Positions 1-7,393 of a stretch of DNA of 24,643 nt are shown in pieces. The position numbers and the translations under genes are program-made. Position 1 is the stretch's first letter. Each line of letters starts with the position of its first letter. Origin of the DNA: CAYQTE01 sp964420285 (lineage in GTDB: Bacteria; Planctomycetota; Phycisphaerae; Tepidisphaerales; Tepidisphaeraceae); contig CAYQTE010000070.1 in assembly GCA_964420285.1 (NCBI GenBank), forward strand, positions 1-24,643, in the 5' to 3' direction. A model generated the notes under the pieces. The model was not told the origin of the DNA and made no database searches. It worked only from the letters and a program-made list of their open reading frames with translations.

Positions 1-181
1 CGGGAGCGCGGAAATGAAGGGACGAATGTCCCAGCGCTTCGGACAGCGCCTCTCGCGCACGGCGCAGGGCCATGCAACTCGGACATGCCGCGGCGTGCTC
101 CTCGACCTCATGGCGCAGCGATTCGTCCAGTTCGCCGTCGAGCAGCCGATTCAGGTTCTCGATCGCTTGTTCGTGCGTCAC
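1..181 (-). CDS. Anti-sigma factor, zinc-finger (zf-HC2) type, 5' part only
   Basis: This is the N-terminal 60 codons of a gene that runs off the left edge on the minus strand. The translation has a typical ZAS (zf-HC2) motif H-x3-C-x2-C: His29, Cys33 and Cys36, inside a helical, Glu-rich segment (HEVEEHAAACPSC). In this family the motif binds zinc and the domain holds an ECF sigma factor inactive, usually with a membrane or periplasmic C-terminal half, which lies outside the window. The start is GTG at 181-179, whose bases overlap the TGA stop of the sigma gene (GTGA), so the two are almost certainly translationally coupled. The sigma/anti-sigma pairing is itself strong support. The signal it senses cannot be read from this fragment. 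Confidence 0.85.
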   Translation of the reverse strand, partial: MTHEQAIENLNRLLDGELDESLRHEVEEHAAACPSCMALRRAREALSEALGHSSLHFRAP

Positions 182-717
182 GTCTTTTCACCATTTCCCG
201 AGGCCGCCAAATCACGCGCCAGTCGCTCCCGGGCTCGCGACAGCCGCGACATGATCGTGCCGATCGGCACGCCGGTCATCTCCGCCAGATCCTTATATGA
301 AATTCCTTCCATCTCTCGCAAAACGATCAACTCCCGAAAATCGTCCGGCAGCCGTTCGATCGCCGCTCGCACCGATTCAACATTGGCACTGCGAAGCATC
401 TCGGCATCCGGATCCTCGGTGCCGGCCGGAATTTCCTCCAGCTTGTCATCCCCCCCGGCCGTCCAGCGGCCCTTCTTCCGCATCCATGTAAAACACGCAT
501 TGCGGACAATTTTCAGCAGCCACGCCCGTGCATCCCCCCCGCTAAAGCTGCCCATCGCCGAAAACGCCCGCAAACACGCTTCCTGCACCACATCCTCGGC
601 ATCAGCGCTATCATGCAACAGCCATCTCGCCAGATTGTAGGCCGCATTCACGTGCGGCATCACCAGCGCTTCGAAGCGATGCGACGCCGTCCCGTTGCTG
701 TTGCGGTTCTCGCTCAA
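178..717 (-). CDS. ECF-type RNA polymerase sigma-70 factor
   Basis: The protein has 179 residues, the usual ECF length. Sigma region 2 spans about residues 15-82 (RFEALVMPHVNAAYNLARW, then DAEDVVQEACLRAF, the core-binding and -10 recognition part). Region 4 spans about 112-168, with the helix-turn-helix ISYKDLAEMTGVPIGTIMSRL that reads the -35 element. Region 3 is absent, as expected for ECF factors. The start is probably TTG at 717-715: an in-frame TAG lies two codons upstream, and the first internal ATG (residue 20) would cut into region 2. The gene is followed with a 4-base overlap by a zinc anti-sigma factor, so its activity is probably controlled post-translationally by that partner. The target promoters are unknown. 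Confidence 0.93.
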   Translation of the reverse strand: MSENRNSNGTASHRFEALVMPHVNAAYNLARWLLHDSADAEDVVQEACLRAFSAMGSFSGGDARAWLLKIVRNACFTWMRKKGRWTAGGDDKLEEIPAGTEDPDAEMLRSANVESVRAAIERLPDDFRELIVLREMEGISYKDLAEMTGVPIGTIMSRLSRARERLARDLAASGNGEKT

Positions 718-967
718 AACCTATACCCGATGACTCAGCCCGCGCCGATTTATTCCCGGCCACCAACAAAAATTCTTGCCAATTTGCCCAAAATACCCGT
801 TAACGGGATTATCACGCCTCAATCGCCTGTCGTGATATCTCTGCCGCAAGCCCATTTTGTCTTTCCATTGTAACCACCCGCACGCTACAATCGGCCCGCC
901 GGCCACAGGTTATCGCTCTTTTTTCCACCCGCGCCGGTGCTGGTTTGACTTTACCGAGGTTCATCCC
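718..967. other. Divergent intergenic region with a 12-bp perfect palindrome
   Basis: This 250-base gap separates the minus-strand sigma gene from the plus-strand GH28 gene and must hold promoters for both. The one clear structure is the perfect palindrome CCCGTTAACGGG at 796-807, a possible operator. No convincing -35/-10 pair was found for either gene; a TTGACT at 945-950 is too close to the GH28 start to be its -35 box. No small ORF here looks real. Confidence 0.4.
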
Positions 968-2452
968 ATGTCATACCGACAAGCGTACTGCTGGACGGCA
1001 ATCGCCCTGTGGCTGCTCTGCGGCTCGGGGGCTTTGGCGGATTCGGCGCGACGCTACACCGTCACCGATTTCGGCGCCGTCGGGGACGGCAAGACACTCA
1101 ACACCAAGATTTTTCAAACACTTATCGACCGCATCTCTGCCGACGGCGGCGGCACCGTCGTCATCCCCGCCGGCACGTTCATGACCGGATCGCTCTTCTT
1201 CAAGAAGGATGTCAGCCTTTATCTCGAATCCAACAGCATTCTCAAAGGCACTGCCAACCAGGCGGATTATCCCCAGGTGCAAACGCGTTTCGAGGGCGTC
1301 GAACGCCCCTATGCCGCAGCCCTGCTCAATTGGGATAGCGTCCAGAATGCCTCACTCAGTGGTGACGGCACCATCGACGGCTCCGGCGACCTCTGGATGC
1401 AGCGCGCCGCGCCCGGCGCTCGCGCCACCGCCAATTCGACAACCGTCCCCGCAGCACGCGGCCGTGGCGCACCGGCAACTGCGCCGGCCGGCCGTGGCCT
1501 GCTTGCCGCGGGTCGCGCCGCCGGCGCCAGCCCTCTGGCATCTGGCCGCGCCACCACCCTACCGTCAGCCAATCCTCTGGCGCGCGGCGCCACCACCGCA
1601 GCGGCCACTCGCCCCGCCTCCGCAGCCTCCGCCGCCAGCACCGGCCGGCCCCGCCTCATCTGCTTCTCCAACTCCAGCAACATTCGCGTCAGCGATGTGC
1701 ATTTGATGCGGCCGGCCAGTTGGTGTCTGCACATCCTTTATTGCCAGGACGTCGCCATCGATGGCATCACCATTCGCACCATCGTCCCCATCCCCAGTTC
1801 CGATGGCATCGTCGTCGACTCCTCCAGCCACGTCGCCATCTCCCACTGCGCCATCGACTGCAACGATGACGACATCTGCCTCAAGAGCGGCAAGGACACC
1901 GATGGCCGCCGCGTCAACCGGCCCACCGAGTATGTCACCATCACCAGTTGCACTATCGGCTCGGGTGAAGGCATCGCCATCGGGTCGGAAGTCACTGGTT
2001 CCGTCCGCCATGTCCTCGTCGAGCGATGCCGATTCGACAGCACCGGCCAGGCGGTCCGCGTTAAATCCATGTCTTCGCGCGGCGGCACGATCCAGGACAT
2101 CGTCTTCCGCGATTGCCAGCTCCAGGACGTGCGAGACGCCTTCGAATTCGACATGAACTGGCTGACCGGCCAGGAACGCGAAGCCCCCGCCGCCGCGCTC
2201 ACCCGCGTGCGCGAGGTTCAACTCATCAACGTCTCGGGAACCGCCAAACAACTCGGCAAACTCGTCGGCATCGACACCACCCAGCTTCAGGATATCCACT
2301 GGCAAGATTGCACCATCGCCGCCCAGACTCCCATGACCATCCAAAAAGCCCACGAAATCGACCTCTCCGGCCTTCACGCCACGGTGCCGTCCGGCAACCC
2401 ATTCGCGGTCCAGAACAGCGATGACATCCTCTTCCCGACCACCCGGCCGTGA
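968..2452 (+). CDS. Secreted glycoside hydrolase family 28 (polygalacturonase-like)
   Basis: The protein has 494 residues from the ATG at 968, which gives a clean signal peptide (hydrophobic core, cleavage near ALA-DS, residue 25). The reading frame is open further upstream, but without a leader. The N-terminal pectate-lyase-type strand YTVTDFGAVGDGKTLNT (about 30-46) and the parallel beta-helix motifs place it in GH28: SSDG (277-280, family NTDG), DD at 300-301, GSGEG (331-335, family G-H-G) and RVK (364-366, family R-I-K). GH28 enzymes hydrolyse alpha-galacturonosyl bonds in pectin. Two oddities: the usual His of G-H-G is Glu334, and an Ala/Gly/Arg/Pro/Thr-rich stretch (about 146-226) sits where relatives have a short loop. 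It probably acts in the periplasm or outside the cell. The family is secure; the exact substrate is not. Confidence 0.9.
   Translation: MSYRQAYCWTAIALWLLCGSGALADSARRYTVTDFGAVGDGKTLNTKIFQTLIDRISADGGGTVVIPAGTFMTGSLFFKKDVSLYLESNSILKGTANQADYPQVQTRFEGVERPYAAALLNWDSVQNASLSGDGTIDGSGDLWMQRAAPGARATANSTTVPAARGRGAPATAPAGRGLLAAGRAAGASPLASGRATTLPSANPLARGATTAAATRPASAASAASTGRPRLICFSNSSNIRVSDVHLMRPASWCLHILYCQDVAIDGITIRTIVPIPSSDGIVVDSSSHVAISHCAIDCNDDDICLKSGKDTDGRRVNRPTEYVTITSCTIGSGEGIAIGSEVTGSVRHVLVERCRFDSTGQAVRVKSMSSRGGTIQDIVFRDCQLQDVRDAFEFDMNWLTGQEREAPAAALTRVREVQLINVSGTAKQLGKLVGIDTTQLQDIHWQDCTIAAQTPMTIQKAHEIDLSGLHATVPSGNPFAVQNSDDILFPTTRP
1403..1645 (+). other. Low-complexity Ala/Gly/Arg/Pro/Thr insert within GH28
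   Basis: About 80 residues made almost only of A, G, R, P, T and S, with recurring GRG and AGR units, separate the strand ending DGSGDLWMQ from the strand starting RPRLICFS. Both flanks are well conserved in GH28, so the tract is an insertion in a loop, probably disordered. A similar tract occurs in the GH35/DUF5597 protein at 12149-12274. Confidence 0.7.
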
Positions 2453-2530
2453 GGGCTTTTCACCATGTGGGAATGGCTGAAGAGTTGCGTCCCCCTCGGT
2501 TCATCTGATCGCCCCTTCTGGAGAAAGGCC

Positions 2531-4768
2531 ATGACACCAAAGCACGTCCCGGCGATAATGGCCGCACTGCTGATGCTGGGGGGTTCCGGTTCGTTGTTGC
2601 GCGCGGCTGATTCGGCTCCTGCCGATTTGCCCGCCTGGCTCGCCCTGCCCGAGCAGAGCCGCGGCCAGCTTGCGGACTTGCCGTTTGCCGGCAAGCCGTT
2701 GACCAGGGAACAGGCCGCCGCCGACGCCCAACTGCTCATCGCGGACGATGCGCGGCAGACCAATGCCGCAATGAAGCAGCAACTGGCGGACAAGGCGATC
2801 ACCTGGAATGATCTGACGCTCAAATACCTCACGGCGTCCTTCGGCGAAAAGCCCGCCAACGGACATGCACTGTTCATCTCCATGCACGGCGGCGGCAACG
2901 CGGCGCCGGAGGTCAACGATCAGCAATGGCAAAACCAGATAACACTCTACACGGCCAAGGAAGGCCTTTTCGTCGCGCCGCGTGCTCCAACCAATACATG
3001 GAATCTCTGGCACGAACCGCATATCGATGTGCTCTTCGACAAACTGATTCGGGCGCTGGTGGCGGCAGGCGAAGTCGATCCCGATCGCGTCTATCTGATG
3101 GGCTACTCCGCCGGTGGCGACGGGGTTTACCAGCTTGCACCGCGGATGGCGGATCGATTCGCCGCGGCCGCAATGATGGCCGGCCATCCGAATGACGCCT
3201 CGCCCCTGGGGCTGCGGAATCTGCCGTTCACGATTCATGTCGGTGCCCTGGATTCCGCCTACAACCGCAACGACGTTGCCAAAGAGTGGGGTAAGAAGCT
3301 CGACGACCTGCAGAACGCCGATAAGGACGGGTACGTTCACTTCGTCAAACTCCATGAAGGCCGCGAGCATTGGATGAACGGCGAAGACGCCGAAGCTGTC
3401 CCGTGGATGCTCAAGTACACCCGCAATCCGCTCCCGACGCGCGTGGTGTGGAAGCAGTCCTCGTCCACTACGCATGACCGATTTTATTGGCTGGCGGTTC
3501 CTGCCGGCAGTGCGAAGAAGAACGCCCTGGTGTCGGCCCGGCGCGAGGATTTGGGCGGGCAGGTTATTACCATCGAGAACGCCCAGGATGTCGCCGAACT
3601 GCTGATTCGCCTCAACGACCAGATGTTCGACCTCGACAAGCCCGTGACTGTTCGTTGGCAGGGCCGGGATATCTTCTCCGGTCTTGCGCCGCGGACGATC
3701 GCCACGCTGCAGCAAACGCTGGCCGAGCGCGGCGACCCCCATGCGGTCTTTTCCGCAGAAATCAAGGTCAAGCTCGATACTCCCGCGACCGCCCCGGCCA
3801 CCGCCCCAGCCAGAACGACCATCGCCCCCGAGGCCGCATTGGACGACGCCATCGCCGTGCTGGCCAAATCTTTGCGCGCCGGCGACAGCCAAATAGCCAC
3901 GCCCGATTTCCTCCGCCGGCAGGCGAGCCTTGCGCTGGCGGCACGTGACAAGTCCGCCTGGGCGCGCGACATCCCCATCGAGTTGTTTAACGAATTCGTC
4001 CTTCCCTGCACCAGCGTGGATGAGACCATCGGGGATTGGCGGAGCAATTTTGCCCGCCGATTCACGCCGGCCGTCGAAAACGCCCGTTCGGCCGGGGACG
4101 CCGCACAGATTCTCAATCGCACCATCTACGACCAGCTCAAGGTCAAATACAGCGCCACGTTGCGGCCGCAAGCCAACCAGTCGCCGTCGGAGTCGATCGC
4201 GGCGGGTTATGCTTCGTGTACCGGGCTCTCGATTCTCCTGATCGATACCTGCCGGAGCGTGGGCGTTCCTGCGCGGCTGACCGGCACGCCCCAGTGGGCC
4301 ATCCGCCAGGGCGACGCCAACGGCAATAACGCCGGCAACCACACCTGGGTCGAAGTCTGGGACGGTACGCAGTGGCGCTTCATGGGCGCCGCCGAGCCAG
4401 GTGAATTCAACCAGACATGGTTCGTCGACAACGCCTCCCGCGCTGATAAGGATCATCCCATCCTGGCGGCATCGAGCATTCCGGCCGATACCTTTTTCCC
4501 GATGGTCTGGAATCCCGCCGATCATTCCATCCCCGCAATCGACCGCACCGCGTTTTACGCCAGCCGGGTGAGCTTGCGCGTCGACGTCCCCGAAGGCGCT
4601 GTTGCATTTTTCCGCCAGGGCGGCCGTCTCGTTGCCCGCGTGACATCCTCTTGCACGCTCTATCTTCCCGCATCGTGCGCGATTGAGATCGAACTGGGCA
4701 CGGAGCGCAAGACCCTCACGCTAACCGCGGAGAAGGATCAGCACATATCGCTTGGCAAGTTTCCATGA
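2531..4768 (+). CDS. Secreted esterase (alpha/beta hydrolase) fused to a transglutaminase-like domain
   Basis: The protein has 745 residues. The ATG at 2531 follows GGAGAAAGG at a good distance and opens a signal peptide (cleavage near LRA-AD, about residue 25). Residues 110-295 form an alpha/beta hydrolase of the PHB-depolymerase/feruloyl-esterase kind, with oxyanion HGGG (119-122), nucleophile Ser193 in GYSAGG, Asp241 (GALDS) and His280 (REHW). A beta domain and a Thr/Ala/Pro linker (416-430) follow. Residues 480-635 are a transglutaminase/peptidase-like core: Cys563 (YASCTGLS), His604 (NHTWVEVWDG) and an acidic third position at Glu622 (GAAEP) rather than the common Asp. A short beta domain ends the chain. 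It lies 78 bases after GH28 on the same strand, so an esterase role on plant cell-wall material is plausible. The substrate is unknown. Confidence 0.82.
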   Translation: MTPKHVPAIMAALLMLGGSGSLLRAADSAPADLPAWLALPEQSRGQLADLPFAGKPLTREQAAADAQLLIADDARQTNAAMKQQLADKAITWNDLTLKYLTASFGEKPANGHALFISMHGGGNAAPEVNDQQWQNQITLYTAKEGLFVAPRAPTNTWNLWHEPHIDVLFDKLIRALVAAGEVDPDRVYLMGYSAGGDGVYQLAPRMADRFAAAAMMAGHPNDASPLGLRNLPFTIHVGALDSAYNRNDVAKEWGKKLDDLQNADKDGYVHFVKLHEGREHWMNGEDAEAVPWMLKYTRNPLPTRVVWKQSSSTTHDRFYWLAVPAGSAKKNALVSARREDLGGQVITIENAQDVAELLIRLNDQMFDLDKPVTVRWQGRDIFSGLAPRTIATLQQTLAERGDPHAVFSAEIKVKLDTPATAPATAPARTTIAPEAALDDAIAVLAKSLRAGDSQIATPDFLRRQASLALAARDKSAWARDIPIELFNEFVLPCTSVDETIGDWRSNFARRFTPAVENARSAGDAAQILNRTIYDQLKVKYSATLRPQANQSPSESIAAGYASCTGLSILLIDTCRSVGVPARLTGTPQWAIRQGDANGNNAGNHTWVEVWDGTQWRFMGAAEPGEFNQTWFVDNASRADKDHPILAASSIPADTFFPMVWNPADHSIPAIDRTAFYASRVSLRVDVPEGAVAFFRQGGRLVARVTSSCTLYLPASCAIEIELGTERKTLTLTAEKDQHISLGKFP

Positions 4769-4954
4769 GGAGCCAAACGCCGGCTTGAGCGATCTTGAGC
4801 ATTTACGTCTTCTATCTTCGGCCACGTCTGATAACGCGGTCGCGGAATTAAGCTCCCCATTTGCTCATATCGACACGCCTGCACGCCGATTTCTGGAGCA
4901 CCACACCTCTTCGCCGGCATAAGCCGGATAAGTGGCGAGATCGGAGCAGACCAG
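4769..4954 (+). promoter_or_regulatory. Leader with two mutually exclusive hairpins before the TonB receptor gene
   Basis: Just before the ribosome site GGAG (4943-4946), a tight hairpin CCGGC-ATAA-GCCGG (4914-4927) overlaps the 5' arm of a second possible stem, TCGCC (4911-4915) with GGCGA (4934-4938). The two cannot form together, which is the layout of a leader switch, but the stems are only 5 bp and chance is possible. No known riboswitch consensus (for example cobalamin) was recognised. No convincing promoter hexamers were seen. Confidence 0.25.
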
Positions 4955-7072
4955 ATGAAGCGTGCACAACTGACCGTCGGCGTTTTTGGATGTCTGCTCT
5001 TGGCCAGTGCATTGGCTTCCAATGCGCAAACGGCCGCGACCGAGCCCTCATCCGCTGCTCCGCCCCCGAGTTCACCCGTTGTGTTACCGTCTGACTCGAT
5101 CAGCTCCCCGCCTGCCACTGCGGGGGCCACATCGTCCCCGTCGAATGATTTGACGTCGATGAGCCTGGAAGACCTCATGAACCTGCAGGTCACCAGCGTC
5201 AACAAGACCCCGCAGAGAACTGCCGACGCCGCGGCATCCGTTACCGTCATCACGCAGGACGACATGCAGCGCAGCGGGTTCAATGAAATTCCCGAGATGC
5301 TCCGCATGGCGCCGGGACTCTTCGTCCAGCGCGGTAATCAGTTCACCGGCTGGAGCGTCGCTTCGCGCGGGTTTGGCGCCCTCTTCTCGGATAAGCTGCT
5401 TGTTCTTCAGGACGGCGTGAGCCTCTATACGCCCCTGTTCTCCGGCGTTTATTGGAATACGGTGGACTATCCCGTCGCCGACCTCGATCGCATCGAGGTG
5501 ATCCGCGGTCCCGGCGCCACGCTCTGGGGAGCCAATGCCGTCAACGGCGTGATCAACATTACCTCAAAGAGCGCCATGGACACGCAGGGAATGCTGATCG
5601 AATCGCGCGTCGGCGAGGATTCCAGCGACATGACCGCCCGTTATGGCGGCCGCATCGACGACAACACGTACTATCGCGTCTATGGCATGGGCCGTGCCTA
5701 CGCCGCGTTTGACTACGCCCCCAACCCGGCCGGCGAAGCGTCGCAGTGGGATGATACCCGTGGCGGCTTTCGCATTGACCATTATTCCTCGAACAAGGAC
5801 ACATTCACGTTGCAGGGCGACGGATTCGAGCAGGTTGCCTCAGACCAACTCGTGACGGGACATATCCTTCCGGCCTATAGCCACGACTATCGCAGCGGGG
5901 AAGACCTGTTGGCGCGATGGACCCATACCGATTCGGACACCTCCGATTTCACCCTGCAGACGTATTACGATTACGTCAGCCTCCGGGACGGGTATGCGAC
6001 CTACGACGGCAACACGTTTGACATCGATTTTCAACAACGCTTTCAGTTGGCACGCGTTAATGAAGTGATGTACGGGATGGGAGCGCGTCTGGTAACCGAT
6101 GTCGTCGGCACACAGTCACTCGCTCAACCCGTTGTTGATCCGACCTCGCGCGACACGCATCTCCTGAGCGCTTTCGTGCAGGACGACCTGACCATCGTGC
6201 CCGACCGCCTGCATTTCATAGCCGGCTCCAAGTTCGAGGAAAATGGATTCACCGGCTTTGATATCCAGCCCAGCGGCAGATTACTTTGGACTCCGAGCCA
6301 GACGACCTCGGTGTGGGCCGCCGTCTCCCGCGCGGTGCGAACCCCCAGTCTTCTGGAATGGGATGACTCCGTGCGCATACCCGTTCCGCTGGGCAACGGA
6401 CAATTTGGTCTCTTGAACAAGACAAGCGAACACCCGGACGATGAAGACCTTCTGGCCTACGAAGTCGGCTTTCGACAGCAGGTTGCCAAGGTCTTCTCGT
6501 ACGATTTCACTGTCTTTGCGAACAAATACAACAACCTGATCGGCCTCGAAAGCACCGGCACAACCGTCGATCCGGCACTGAGCCCATCGACGCTGATCAA
6601 CAGCACCTACGCCAATGCCCAGAATGCCCAGACCTACGGAACCGAGATATCCGCCAACCTCCAGGCAACCGACAAGTGGCGACTCGCCGCGTCTTACGCC
6701 TTCCTTGAAGCGTATGTGCAGAACACCAAACCCAACCTGACCCCGGACGCATCGGCCATCGAGCAATCCACTCCCCGCAACCAGGCTCAAATTCGCTCGT
6801 ACTACGACATCACCCGCAATCTGCAGTTCAATTCGGGTCTCTATTACGTTGAGAACATCGGAAACGGAAACGTCCTTCAAGCGACAGGCGCCGCTCCCGG
6901 CTCCTATATCCGCGGCGACTTCAACGTCGTCTGGAGTCCCACTCCCGGCATGCAAGTCAGCCTCGGCATTCAAAACGCCTTCGATCCCCATCATCTCGAA
7001 TCGTCGTTTAACGCAACATCCTCGACCGAAGTCGATCGCGCGGTGTATGCACAATTTGAATGGAAGTTCTGA
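4955..7072 (+). CDS. TonB-dependent outer-membrane receptor
   Basis: The protein has 705 residues, normal for TonB-dependent transporters. A signal peptide (residues 1-24, cleavage near SNA-QT) is followed by a Pro/Ser-rich stretch and the conserved lead-in DLTSMSLEDLMNLQVTSVNK (65-84). The plug domain spans about 85-205, with IEVIRGPGATLWGANAVNG (180-198), a hallmark of the family. The rest alternates short amphipathic strands typical of a 22-strand barrel and ends in an aromatic residue (EWKF), the outer-membrane assembly signal. The ATG has GGAG 8 bases upstream. It would import a substrate across the outer membrane using TonB/ExbBD, which are not in the window. Its place after GH28 and the esterase hints at oligosaccharides, but siderophore or vitamin uptake cannot be excluded. 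Confidence 0.92.
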   Translation: MKRAQLTVGVFGCLLLASALASNAQTAATEPSSAAPPPSSPVVLPSDSISSPPATAGATSSPSNDLTSMSLEDLMNLQVTSVNKTPQRTADAAASVTVITQDDMQRSGFNEIPEMLRMAPGLFVQRGNQFTGWSVASRGFGALFSDKLLVLQDGVSLYTPLFSGVYWNTVDYPVADLDRIEVIRGPGATLWGANAVNGVINITSKSAMDTQGMLIESRVGEDSSDMTARYGGRIDDNTYYRVYGMGRAYAAFDYAPNPAGEASQWDDTRGGFRIDHYSSNKDTFTLQGDGFEQVASDQLVTGHILPAYSHDYRSGEDLLARWTHTDSDTSDFTLQTYYDYVSLRDGYATYDGNTFDIDFQQRFQLARVNEVMYGMGARLVTDVVGTQSLAQPVVDPTSRDTHLLSAFVQDDLTIVPDRLHFIAGSKFEENGFTGFDIQPSGRLLWTPSQTTSVWAAVSRAVRTPSLLEWDDSVRIPVPLGNGQFGLLNKTSEHPDDEDLLAYEVGFRQQVAKVFSYDFTVFANKYNNLIGLESTGTTVDPALSPSTLINSTYANAQNAQTYGTEISANLQATDKWRLAASYAFLEAYVQNTKPNLTPDASAIEQSTPRNQAQIRSYYDITRNLQFNSGLYYVENIGNGNVLQATGAAPGSYIRGDFNVVWSPTPGMQVSLGIQNAFDPHHLESSFNATSSTEVDRAVYAQFEWKF

Positions 7073-7336
7073 CTCCACACCGACGCCGCGCTATGCGGCG
7101 GACATACCGCCCCCTCCGCTTGAAAAGCAGCAACATACCGGCAAATTCCCTCGCCCTATGACTTTCGCGTTCGGCCCGTCGCGCCCTCGGACCAAGGCGA
7201 CAAAAAACGCAAAAGGGTCGCATCCGTCACGCCACACGGCCTCTTTTCGCGCCCGCCTCAGTACGGGGCCGCAGGGAAAGACAGGGCCGCCGATCGCAAC
7301 ACGACCCTGACCCGCCCCCCCGCACGGCCGGCCGTT
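7073..7336. other. Intergenic region between the TonB receptor gene and ilvC
   Basis: A 6-bp hairpin CGCCGC-GCTAT-GCGGCG (7084-7100) lies 12 bases after the receptor stop but has no T-rich tail, so it is at best a weak terminator. The remaining bases show no ORF with recognisable content and no RNA gene. The ilvC promoter starts at the right end. Confidence 0.35.
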
Positions 7337-7365
7337 TTGACATCCGGGGACGGGCGAACTATATT
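7337..7365 (+). promoter_or_regulatory. Near-consensus sigma-70 promoter of ilvC
   Basis: A perfect -35 TTGACA (7337-7342) and a -10 TATATT (7360-7365, one mismatch to TATAAT) are separated by the ideal 17 bases. Transcription would begin near 7372, giving a leader of about 22 bases. This leaves no room for a leucine/valine leader peptide or a T-box, so no attenuation is expected. The ribosome site AAGGAG lies at 7383-7388. It is the best promoter in the window and suggests strong housekeeping expression. Confidence 0.8.
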
Positions 7366-7393
7366 TCCGCCCTTTGTTTTACAAGGAGTTTCC

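Noticed and set aside
857..967. Upstream extension of the GH28 frame
   Set aside because: The added 37 residues are not conserved-looking and would bury the signal peptide; the ATG at 968 is the sensible start.
2501..4525. 674-codon minus-strand frame
   Set aside because: Antisense to the esterase-transglutaminase gene, which has intact motifs and a signal peptide. Long shadow frames are common at this GC content.
4769..4954. Cobalamin riboswitch before the TonB receptor gene
   Set aside because: No match to the conserved B12-box or core; the region is also too short.
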